From positions 1-64,000 of the forward strand of contig JAJDCP010000051.1 in the NCBI GenBank assembly GCA_029260765.1: DNA of 64,000 bases, written 5' to 3'. The position numbers were made by a program, and so were the translations under genes. Of the stretch, positions 36,573-44,527 are shown in pieces; position 1 is the first letter of the stretch, and each line of letters opens with the position of its first letter. A model generated the notes under the pieces. The model searched no databases. It saw only the letters and a list, made by a program, of their open reading frames with translations, and was not told the origin of the DNA. Origin of the DNA: Planctomycetota bacterium. Its GTDB lineage: Bacteria > Planctomycetota > J058 > JAJDCP01.

Positions 36573-37739
36573 GTGGAAGGAACCCATTGGAAGGGCGTTC
36601 TCGCGGTTCTCGCGGTGTTGGTCATTGTCGGACTCACGGCCCTTCCCGCCGTGGACAATGACTTCAGCGCCGTCAGCGAAGAGCTCTCGCAGCTGACAGC
36701 TCTCGAACGCGAAGGAAAACGCGTCTACGAGAAGTACTGCATCGGCTGCCATGGTGTGAATGGTGACGGCAACGGCGTCTCTGCCAAATGGCTGCAGATC
36801 AAGCCGCGCAATTTCCAGAGTGGCATCATCCGCTTCGCCGAGGTGCAAGTCGGAAGCCTGCCGCGGATCGAAGACTATGTGCGTGCCATCCGTCACGGCC
36901 TGTTGGGCTCTTCGATGCCCGCATGGTCGGAGCTGCCCGACGACGAAATCATCGCCGTGGCCCACTACCTGCGTACCTTCGCGCCCCGTTTCCAGACGGG
37001 CGAGCAGCCGGGCCGCAAGGTGGTGCTCTTCGACGATCCCTTCTTCGCGAAAGACCCTGCGACCTTCGCCCGCAATGCGCGGCGTGCCATCGAGCAGGGC
37101 CGCAAGGTGTACCACGGCCTCGCCAAATGCGTCGAGTGCCACCCTTCGTACCATCGCAGCGAAGAGGAATGGGTCTACTTGACGTATTCCAAGCCGGACC
37201 AGCCGGACAAGGGCGGGCAGATGCGCGACAACCCGCATATGCCCGCGACGGACAAGACCGACGAATACACCAACATCGCGCTGATTCCGCCCGACTTCAA
37301 AAAAGGGCCGGTCAAGGCGGGCGGAGACCTGGTCTCCTTGGCTCGCACCATCGGCGCCGGTGTTGGCGGCGCGCGCATGCCCGCATGGGCGCCCACTTTC
37401 CGGACGTCGGCCAAGCACTATGAACGGTTCGACGGCACCGTCGAAGAGATCGCCGAGTACATCGATGAAGACTACACCGACTACGAGCCCGGTGACGAAG
37501 AGTACTTCGACTTCGTCGGCGAGATGAAGGGTCGCTGGGAAGAGCTGGGAGCCAACAAATTCTGGGCCCTGGTCTACTACGTGCACGCCCTGACCCCGCA
37601 GAAGTTTGGCGGTGGATTCGATACGCCCCTGGCAGACGGTAGTGGCACCTGGGGCGAAGCGGCCGAACCGCCGCTGGCGGTGATCAAGAATGGTAAAGAG
37701 GTTCCCGGTTATACCTCGCCCGAACTGTGGGAGGACTGA
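36573..37739 (+). CDS. Diheme c-type cytochrome of the cbb3 operon
   Basis: A 388-aa protein with one N-terminal TM helix (about 8-27) and two CXXCH haem sites (YCIGCHG and KCVECHP). Its position before ccoN, and the lack of a canonical diheme CcoP anywhere in the operon, suggest that it replaces CcoP as the distal electron entry subunit. The GTG at 36573 has GGAGGG upstream; the upstream frame runs through the regulator gene. The stop is two bases before the ccoN start. Confidence 0.85.
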   Translation: MEGTHWKGVLAVLAVLVIVGLTALPAVDNDFSAVSEELSQLTALEREGKRVYEKYCIGCHGVNGDGNGVSAKWLQIKPRNFQSGIIRFAEVQVGSLPRIEDYVRAIRHGLLGSSMPAWSELPDDEIIAVAHYLRTFAPRFQTGEQPGRKVVLFDDPFFAKDPATFARNARRAIEQGRKVYHGLAKCVECHPSYHRSEEEWVYLTYSKPDQPDKGGQMRDNPHMPATDKTDEYTNIALIPPDFKKGPVKAGGDLVSLARTIGAGVGGARMPAWAPTFRTSAKHYERFDGTVEEIAEYIDEDYTDYEPGDEEYFDFVGEMKGRWEELGANKFWALVYYVHALTPQKFGGGFDTPLADGSGTWGEAAEPPLAVIKNGKEVPGYTSPELWED

Positions 37740-37741
37740 TC

Positions 37742-39121
37742 TTGGCTGAAAAGAAACCTGTCAGCGAGGGCCTGGTTGATCGTCAGCTGGTCAAGTACTT
37801 CTTCGTCTCCAGCATCACCTACCTGGTGCTTGGAGTGCTGTTCGGGCTGACCTTCTCGACCCAGTTCTTCCGCTACTACATCTTCAAGAACATCGAGTCG
37901 CTGTCACCCGGCCGCGTGCGTATGGTGCACACCAACCTGGTCGCCTACGGCTTCCTCATGAACGCCTTCCTCGGCGGCGCGTTCTGGGCTATGCCGCGCC
38001 TGACCGGCGTCGCCGTGCTCAGCCGTAAGATCAGCTGGACTGTGTATGGGCTGATGCAGGTGGTGATGCTCGGCACGATCTTCGGCATCCTGGGCGGCTA
38101 CGCGCAGGGCGTCGAGTGGGGCGAGACACCGAAATTCGTCGATCCGATCATGGTGATCGCCTGGGTGCTGCTGTGCATCAATGTGATCCCTCCGATCGTG
38201 CGCAGCAAAGAAAAGAACCTCTACGTCACCCTCTGGTACTTCTCGGCGGCGTTGGCATGGACGGCTCTGACCTACATCATGGGCAACTACCTGCCCGAAT
38301 ATGTCGTCCCCGGCCCCGGCGGCGCTGCCCTGACAGGCCTGTTCATCCACGACCTGGTCGGTCTGTTCGTCACGCCCTTTGGTTGGGGCTTGATGTACTA
38401 CTTCGTGCCAGTGATCACGAAGAAACCGATCTGGAGCCACGCGCTCTCCCTGATCGGCTTCTGGGGCCTGGCCTTCTTCTACCCGCTGAACGGCGTGCAC
38501 CACTTCATGTACTCGCCGATCCCGGCCAACGTGCAGTACGGAGCCGTCGTCGCCACAGTTGCCGTCGAGATCGTGGTGACCAGTGTGGTGGTGAACTTCT
38601 TCATGACGCTGCGCGGGCGGGGCGACCTGTTGCGCACCAGTTTCCCGATTCGTTGGTTCTATCTGGGCATGGTCTTCTACTTTACGACCTGCCTGCAGTG
38701 CGCCTTCCAGGTCACCCTGACCTTCCAGGAGATCATCCACTTCACCGATTGGGTCGTGGGTCATGCGCACCTCGTCATGTTCGGCGTGTTCGGATTCTGG
38801 ATCCAGGGCATGGTGATCTACTTGTGGCCGCGTTTGACGGGTCGCGAGTGGTGGAGCCGCAAGCTGCATGGCATCCACTTCTGGCTGGTCGCTGTCGGCA
38901 TGCTGATCATGTTCGTCGACCTGACGGCCGCAGGCCTGATTCAGGGCTACATGTGGAAATCCCTGGCACCGTGGGAAGATTCAGTGATCGTCTCCGTGCC
39001 CTTCTGGATCACGCGTACCTTCAGTGGCCTGATGATCTTCGGTGGCGTGTCTTGCATGGTGGTCAACATGATCATGACGGTGGGGTCCGAGAAGACCGCG
39101 CCCAAGCTGGCGAAGGCCTGA
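37742..39121 (+). CDS. ccoN: cbb3-type cytochrome c oxidase subunit I
   Basis: A 459-aa haem-copper oxidase with about twelve TM helices. The conserved His are visible: RMVHTNLVAYGF (low-spin haem), FIHDLVGLFVTPFGW and NGVHHFMYSPIP (CuB region) and DWVVGHAHLVMFG (haem b and b3). Tyr in GLMYYFVP is a candidate for the His-Tyr cross-link. The cbb3 enzyme reduces oxygen at high affinity. The start is TTG 37742 with GGGAGG at 37728-37733; the GTG at 37727 would overlap the previous gene. Confidence 0.93.
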   Translation: MAEKKPVSEGLVDRQLVKYFFVSSITYLVLGVLFGLTFSTQFFRYYIFKNIESLSPGRVRMVHTNLVAYGFLMNAFLGGAFWAMPRLTGVAVLSRKISWTVYGLMQVVMLGTIFGILGGYAQGVEWGETPKFVDPIMVIAWVLLCINVIPPIVRSKEKNLYVTLWYFSAALAWTALTYIMGNYLPEYVVPGPGGAALTGLFIHDLVGLFVTPFGWGLMYYFVPVITKKPIWSHALSLIGFWGLAFFYPLNGVHHFMYSPIPANVQYGAVVATVAVEIVVTSVVVNFFMTLRGRGDLLRTSFPIRWFYLGMVFYFTTCLQCAFQVTLTFQEIIHFTDWVVGHAHLVMFGVFGFWIQGMVIYLWPRLTGREWWSRKLHGIHFWLVAVGMLIMFVDLTAAGLIQGYMWKSLAPWEDSVIVSVPFWITRTFSGLMIFGGVSCMVVNMIMTVGSEKTAPKLAKA

Positions 39122-39134
39122 AAGGAGAGCTCCC

Positions 39135-40022
39135 GTGGAGAGATTTCAAACGCTGTTCTTGGTCGCGGGTCTCGGCTTCTTCTGCTTTGCAGTCTTTGCG
39201 ATGGGCATCGGCTCTATCGGTGCGCGCGGATTGGACTACGACACCGTCGAAGAGATGGCGGAGACCGTGATCCCCGAGTTCGAAGAGCTGGCCGCGACCT
39301 ATCCGGAGCAGTTCCAGGCTGCCTACGGTGAGGCCGAGGCCAACCCCAAGACCTTTGCCGATGCCCTGCGCTCCGGCCGCGACGTCTACGTGGCCGAGGC
39401 CTGCTGGCACTGCCACTCACAGTTCATCCGTCCGGTCGGCAACGAGTATCTGCGCTTCGGCGCGACCGCGACTGCCAACGAGGGCTACAACGAGCTGCAC
39501 ATGCCCGTGCTGTACGGCACGCGTCGGGTGGGCCCAGACCTGTCCCGCGAGGCCGGCAAGCGCCCCAACGGCTGGCACGTCGCTCACTTCTGGGAGCCGA
39601 TGGAGGTCGTGCCGAGCTCGATCATGCCGAGCTTCAGCTGGCTGTTCCAGGCGTCGGGCCGCTTCGAGGTCGTCAATAGCCGCAAAGAGACGGTGGGCGT
39701 GTTCGCCAGCGAACAGGAAGCCACCCAGGAGATGCAGAAGCGCAACAACCGGCGCTACAGCATCGAGAGCGGCGAAGGCTCCAAGCCCTTCCACGTACAG
39801 GACAGCTATACAGAGCGCGTGGTGCAGCGCTTTGCCGACGAAGAAGAAGCGCGCGCCCACGCTGAAGGCCTGAACACCGGGCTGTTGGCGGACAAGCCGT
39901 TTTCCTCGAAGGCCGAAATGGTACCGAACAAGAAGGGCTTGTCGCTCATCGCCTACATCCAGTTCCTCGGAACCTGGAGTGGCGAGGTTGACGAGAACCC
40001 TGCAGAGCCGAGTGAGGACTGA
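39135..40022 (+). CDS. ccoO: cbb3-type oxidase subunit II (monohaem cytochrome c)
   Basis: A 295-aa protein with an N-terminal TM helix (about 6-27) and one haem site in ACWHCHSQFIRPV, the CcoO signature, followed by GPDLSREAGKRPNGWHVAHFWEP and PSSIMPSFSWLF, also typical. A segment of about 70 residues (FEVVNSRKETVGVFASEQEA and on) is an insertion not normally found in CcoO. GTG 39135 follows AAAGGAG, 13 bp after ccoN. Confidence 0.92.
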   Translation: MERFQTLFLVAGLGFFCFAVFAMGIGSIGARGLDYDTVEEMAETVIPEFEELAATYPEQFQAAYGEAEANPKTFADALRSGRDVYVAEACWHCHSQFIRPVGNEYLRFGATATANEGYNELHMPVLYGTRRVGPDLSREAGKRPNGWHVAHFWEPMEVVPSSIMPSFSWLFQASGRFEVVNSRKETVGVFASEQEATQEMQKRNNRRYSIESGEGSKPFHVQDSYTERVVQRFADEEEARAHAEGLNTGLLADKPFSSKAEMVPNKKGLSLIAYIQFLGTWSGEVDENPAEPSED

Positions 40023-40025
40023 TCC

Positions 40026-40379
40026 ATGGCCAAACTGAGCCGGAAACAACGCTACGTCTACGCTTTCTGCGGTTTCATCCTGGTGTGCGGTTCGCTGGGC
40101 ATGCTGAAGATGTTCACCCTGGCCAAGAACGTCATCCGCTCTCCCGAGTACAGCTATGCTCTGCCTCCTGTGCTCACCTATGCCTGCGTTGCGTCAGGCT
40201 TCTTCTGCTTGCTGGTGGTCGCGGTGATGCGTGGCATGTTCCGCGATGTCGAGCGGCCCAAATACCGTATGCTGGAGCTTGAAGAGAAATACGACCGCGA
40301 AGAAGCCCACCAGCTGGCGCAGGGTCCAGCCGAGGATGAAAACGACGAGTCGTGGTGGAAGGGAGATGTGCATCCATGA
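40026..40379 (+). CDS. Two-TM subunit of the cbb3 operon
   Basis: A 117-aa protein with two hydrophobic helices (about 10-32 and 47-68) and an acidic C-terminal tail. It lies 4 bp from ccoO and overlaps the next gene by four bases. Small membrane proteins of this sort occupy the ccoQ position in cbb3 operons, but no sequence motif proves the identity. Confidence 0.75.
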   Translation: MAKLSRKQRYVYAFCGFILVCGSLGMLKMFTLAKNVIRSPEYSYALPPVLTYACVASGFFCLLVVAVMRGMFRDVERPKYRMLELEEKYDREEAHQLAQGPAEDENDESWWKGDVHP

Positions 40380-40594
40380 GTGACGCGACCAGCCCCGAAG
40401 ATCCGATTCTGTCCGCCGATCTCGGCTGTGGTGAGGACGTCGGCAACTTCGGCGACGTGATCATCGATAAAGAGGGGCGTGCGACCCTCAAATACGACCA
40501 CGGCGGTATCCCCTGGTTTCTCACCGTGTTGTACCTCGGATACATCGCCTTCGCGATCACGTATGCCGGCACCTACCTGATCGATCTGTTCTGA
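40376..40594 (+). CDS. Small single-TM protein, CcoQ/CcoP N-terminal-like
   Basis: A 72-aa protein, soluble and acidic at the N-terminus, with one TM helix (about 46-70, PWFLTVLYLGYIAFAITYAGTY) resembling the membrane anchor of CcoP. Without haem sites it may be an anchor or assembly subunit. ATGA overlap with the previous gene. Confidence 0.75.
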   Translation: MSDATSPEDPILSADLGCGEDVGNFGDVIIDKEGRATLKYDHGGIPWFLTVLYLGYIAFAITYAGTYLIDLF

Positions 40595-40599
40595 GCGAA

Positions 40600-42708
40600 A
40601 TGGAACCTGTAGCCTGCCTGCACTGCGGGCTTCCCTGCCCCGGCGCGCGCCCGTCCTCCTCGGGAGACGGGCCCTTTTGCTGCCTGGGCTGCGCGTTGCT
40701 CTATCAGGTTCGCGAAGAGGGAGAGGAAGAACCGATCGGGTTGTTGACCCGCTTCGGCCTCAGCCTGTTCTTCGCGATGAACATCATGGTCTTCGCTCTG
40801 CTGCAGTACTCGGGCGACGTGTTCTCGAGCGGCCCGGAGATCAGTCCACTCGAAGAGCTGTTCCGCTACCTGCAGCTTCTGCTTGCCACGCCCGTATTGA
40901 TTCTGCTGGGCCCGCCACTGCTCGAGAGCTCCCTCAAGCTCGGCTGGCGCCTCGCCGGCGCCGTTGACCTGCTGGTACTGGTCGGCAGTGTCGCGGCCTA
41001 CGTGGCGTCCTGCGTTGCGACCTTCTTCAGCTCGGGGCCGGTCTACTTCGAGACCTCGGCGGGCGTACTGTTGTTCTTCACCTTCGGGCGCTACCTCGAT
41101 GCACGCGCCCGCGCCCAGGCACGCGACGCCGTGGGCTGCCTGCTCGAAGCCCTCCCCCACCAGGCGACCGTGCTCGAGCAGGGCGTGGAACGCACGCTGG
41201 ATGCCAAAGACGTGGTAGTGGGCGCTCGCGTGCTGGTCCGCGCAGGCGAAATGCTGGCTCTGGACGGGCGCATTGTGAGCGGTCGGGCCGCGGTCGACCG
41301 CTCATCGCTGACGGGCCGTGCGCTCCCGGAGTGCCTGGAGCCGGGCGACCCGATCAAAGCTGGCGAGATCCCGCGCGATGGCGCCCTCGAGGTCGAGGTG
41401 CAGGCGCCCTGGGGGGAACGCGTCGTAGACGCCGTAGCGAAGTTGTTGTCACGGGCGCGTTTGGAACGAGCCGGCGTGGTCCTGCTCGCGGACAGGCTCG
41501 CCCGCATCTTGCTGCCGACGGCCCTGACCCTGGCCGTGTTGACGCTGGGTCTGGGAATCTGGCAGGAACGCGGCGCTTGGAAAACCTGCCTGGACGCGCT
41601 CGCCGTGATCTTGATCGCCTGTCCCTGTGCTCTGGGGATCGCTACCCCCCTCGCCCACTTCGTCGCTCTCGGAGAAGCCGCACGGTTGGGCGCTCTGGTG
41701 CGGTCTGGCAGGGTCTTGGACAGCCTGGCGCAGGTGCGTCGTGTGCTGCTCGACAAGACCGGGACACTGACCGCCGGACATTTCGTGCTCAGTCGTCAAC
41801 ACGGCGATCCTGCGGGGCTCGAACGGGCCGCGGCGCTGGCGTACGCAAGTCGGCACCCGATCTCGCGGGCCGCCCGTATCGCGGCCCTCGAACGAGGGCT
41901 CAAGCCCGCGGTCGAAGCAGACGCCCAGGTCCAACCGGGCCTGGGGGTCAGCAGCGCTGATGCAGCCTTCGGCGCGGCACGCCTGCTGGCCGAGCGGGGC
42001 TGGACGCTGCCAGCCCCGTTGGAGCGGGCCGCAGAGGAGGCCCGACAGCAAGGGGAGAGCCTGGCCTACGTCGGCTGGGATGGCCAGGTTCGAAGTCTAT
42101 TGTGCTTCCAGGACGCCGCGCGCTGTGAGGCACGCGACTCGGTGCAAGCCCTGCGGGCGCTGGGTCTGGGGGTCGCCATTTTGAGCGGTGATTCCCTTGA
42201 AACCGCAGAAGCTGCCGCGCGCGAGGTCGGCATCAGCGAGGTCCATGCGGCCTGCAGCCCGGCCGACAAGGCTCAACACATCGCCGAAGAAGAAAGCCGA
42301 GCGCGGGTGATGTTCGTAGGCGACGGCCTGAACGACGGGCCCGCGTTGGCGCGGGCCAGTGTCGGCGTAGCCGTGTCATCGGGCAGCGATCTCGCCCGTG
42401 AGACCGCGGACGTGTTGCTGAACGCTGACCTTTCGACACTGCCGCGGCTGGTCAAGCTCGCGCGCAAGACCCGCAGTGTGGTCACCCTCAATCTGATCTG
42501 GGCGCTGGGGTTCAACCTGGCCGGAATCGCGCTGGCGATGAGCGGCCGTCTGCGTCCGCTGTTTGCGGCGCTAGCGATGGCCCTCTCGAGCTTTTTTGTG
42601 GTGCGCCAATCGCTGTCGTTGGGAACCTGGACCCAGCCCCTCAAGGGACCTGCCGAGACTACAACTCCAGAGGACGCCGACCCGAGCGTAGGCGCGCTGC
42701 GCCACTAG
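40600..42708 (+). CDS. ccoI: CcoI/FixI-like copper P1B-type ATPase
   Basis: A 702-aa heavy-metal P-type ATPase for copper delivery to the cbb3 oxidase. The Cys-rich N-terminal motif (CLHCGLPCPG and FCCLGC) is that of FixI/CcoI, with about eight TM helices. Cys341-Pro-Cys343 is the metal site, Asp385 (DKTGT) the phosphorylation site, and Asp575 belongs to GDGLNDGP. The actuator motif normally TGES reads TGRA (238-241), replacing the Glu needed for dephosphorylation. That should slow or block turnover unless compensated. Positioned directly after the oxidase genes, with a 5-bp gap. Confidence 0.9.
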   Translation: MEPVACLHCGLPCPGARPSSSGDGPFCCLGCALLYQVREEGEEEPIGLLTRFGLSLFFAMNIMVFALLQYSGDVFSSGPEISPLEELFRYLQLLLATPVLILLGPPLLESSLKLGWRLAGAVDLLVLVGSVAAYVASCVATFFSSGPVYFETSAGVLLFFTFGRYLDARARAQARDAVGCLLEALPHQATVLEQGVERTLDAKDVVVGARVLVRAGEMLALDGRIVSGRAAVDRSSLTGRALPECLEPGDPIKAGEIPRDGALEVEVQAPWGERVVDAVAKLLSRARLERAGVVLLADRLARILLPTALTLAVLTLGLGIWQERGAWKTCLDALAVILIACPCALGIATPLAHFVALGEAARLGALVRSGRVLDSLAQVRRVLLDKTGTLTAGHFVLSRQHGDPAGLERAAALAYASRHPISRAARIAALERGLKPAVEADAQVQPGLGVSSADAAFGAARLLAERGWTLPAPLERAAEEARQQGESLAYVGWDGQVRSLLCFQDAARCEARDSVQALRALGLGVAILSGDSLETAEAAAREVGISEVHAACSPADKAQHIAEEESRARVMFVGDGLNDGPALARASVGVAVSSGSDLARETADVLLNADLSTLPRLVKLARKTRSVVTLNLIWALGFNLAGIALAMSGRLRPLFAALAMALSSFFVVRQSLSLGTWTQPLKGPAETTTPEDADPSVGALRH

Positions 42709-42710
42709 AA

Positions 42711-44240
42711 TCAGGCCGTCTCGCGCTGCAGCGTGCCGACAAAGACCTGATCCCCCGAGCTCATTTTCTGGGAGCCTGCGATCAGCTGCCGCGTCCCCGG
42801 GAGGGGCCGACAACAGACCAGAAACTGGAACGCGAACATCTCCTCCCAGGCCGAAGCCATGCCGTCGGCCAGCTTTCCGAGCCCGGCCCCAGCGCTTCCC
42901 CCGAGCACGGCCTCGAACGGCACGCCCACCGGACGCACAGACTCGACCCGATAGCCGCAGTCTGCCAGCATCCGCAAGAGCGAGCCGCGTGTGAACAGCC
43001 GCTTGTGGGTGACGTCCAGGATGCCCCGCTCGGCGTACGTGAACCGTCCCAAAAGCAAGTTGAGACGGATACCAGCAAAGGCCACGTTGGGCGTAGAGAT
43101 CACCACGAGCGGTGGTCGGGTGACCGCGGAGAGCGACCTCGAGCGGTTCCGCAGCCCGATCAGGAACTCCTCAGGATTGTCCAGATGCTCAATCACATCG
43201 AGCATCAGCACGACGTCATGGGCGAAGGCGTCCACCGGCACCGGATCGTGGTCGAAATCGACGCGATGGAAGGCGTCGGTGCTTCCCGGCAGCGGCGGCT
43301 CGCGATCGATTCCGGTCACGTAAGCGCCGAGCGTACGGCACTTCCGGGCCACGTGGCCGGGACCGCAGCCGAGATCCAGCACCGATCTCGGACGCTCGCG
43401 GGCGACCAGCTCCAATGCCGTGATATGGGAGGAATACCGCAGCTCGGTCTTGTCCTGATAGACCTGCGGCTTGAGGGCGCGGAATTTCAAGGAACAGAAC
43501 ATCCCGACCTTGTGCAAGGCGAACTGGGTCGTCGTCACCGCCACGCGGTAGGCGTAGTCCAGACCGTCGACGTGGCAGACTTCATCACCGTAATGGGTGG
43601 GGATATCGAATTCGGCGATCGGCGCATCGATGCCGCGCGCCTGCAACAGAATCTCCGTGTCGAAATGGAATTCGTTGGTGTTGCTTTCGAAGGGAATCTG
43701 ACGCAGCAAGCTGGTGGTGTACGCGCGGTATCCCGTGTGGTACTCGGACAGCTTCTGGCCCGTCAAGAGATTCTGGTACCCGGTCAGGATCCGGTTGCCC
43801 AGGGCCTTGTACAGGGGCATGCCCCCTTGGAGAGCCCCGCGCATCCGACGCATCCTGGAGCCGAGCACTACGTCTGCGCCGGTCTGCCGCCAACAATCGA
43901 CAAAGCGGGGAAGCAGCTCGGGCGCGTATTGTCCGTCTCCGTGCAGCAGGATGACGAAATCGAAGCCGGCATCGATCGCTAACCGGTAGCCGAGCTTCTG
44001 ATTGCCACCGTAGCCCTGGTTCACGATATTGCGCAACACGGTGACGCGCTCGTAGCCGCGCCGCTGCACCCAATCGGCGATCACCCGGCTGCCCGCGTCG
44101 GAGGAAGCGTCGTCGATGATCAGGAAGTGGTAGCGTGCATCGGCGAACATCTCCTCGGGAATGCGCTCAAAGACCCCCTGGATGTGCTGCTCGGCATTGT
44201 AGGCGACCACGAAAACCAGAATCCGTGCGCCTTCGTCCAT
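42711..44240 (-). CDS. Glycosyltransferase family 2 - methyltransferase fusion
   Basis: A 509-aa bifunctional protein. Residues about 1-235 form a GT-A glycosyltransferase of the dolichol-phosphate mannosyltransferase type (VFVVAYNAEQHIQGVFERIP, LIIDDASSD, NQGYGGNQKLGYRLAI, HGDGQYAPEL with Asp for metal). From about 260 a class I methyltransferase follows (SVLDLGCGPGHVARK, LMLDVIEHLDNPEEF). Such fusions modify lipid-linked sugars or surface polymers. ATG 44240 is preceded by GGGAGCGGA. The stop is two bases from the stop of the convergent ATPase gene. Confidence 0.85.
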   Translation of the reverse strand: MDEGARILVFVVAYNAEQHIQGVFERIPEEMFADARYHFLIIDDASSDAGSRVIADWVQRRGYERVTVLRNIVNQGYGGNQKLGYRLAIDAGFDFVILLHGDGQYAPELLPRFVDCWRQTGADVVLGSRMRRMRGALQGGMPLYKALGNRILTGYQNLLTGQKLSEYHTGYRAYTTSLLRQIPFESNTNEFHFDTEILLQARGIDAPIAEFDIPTHYGDEVCHVDGLDYAYRVAVTTTQFALHKVGMFCSLKFRALKPQVYQDKTELRYSSHITALELVARERPRSVLDLGCGPGHVARKCRTLGAYVTGIDREPPLPGSTDAFHRVDFDHDPVPVDAFAHDVVLMLDVIEHLDNPEEFLIGLRNRSRSLSAVTRPPLVVISTPNVAFAGIRLNLLLGRFTYAERGILDVTHKRLFTRGSLLRMLADCGYRVESVRPVGVPFEAVLGGSAGAGLGKLADGMASAWEEMFAFQFLVCCRPLPGTRQLIAGSQKMSSGDQVFVGTLQRETA

Positions 44241-44527
44241 CGTGTCCGCTCCCGCGTGTGCCGCAGCTACCAATTTAGTGGGTTCGCTAGCCGTTGAAAA
44301 GGACCCGGAGCCAAGGGCCAGCCGCCGCTTCTCCCCAAAACGGTCTGCTTGGTAGTCGAAGACCGCCGCCACAGCCAAAGCCCACAGTTCCAACGCAGCA
44401 CCTGGTTGCTTGACCCGTCCCGACAAGGGGAGTCCGAGCCGCCGCCTGATGCGGCTCGAGTTGGCTGCGTCCTCCCGCTGCGCTATACTGAGCTTCCCCC
44501 AGCAGACCCCTCCCGAGGCCGTCTCTC
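44241..44527. other. Divergent 287-bp control region
   Basis: It separates the glycosyltransferase and the HEAT-PilT gene. It holds the promoter at 44461-44489 and no open frame with coding character. No other signal was recognised. Confidence 0.4.
44461..44489 (+). promoter_or_regulatory. Sigma-70 promoter of the HEAT-PilT operon
   Basis: TTGGCT (44461-44466), 17-bp spacer, TATACT (44484-44489). Transcription would begin near 44496, 32 bases before the start codon at 44528. Confidence 0.6.
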
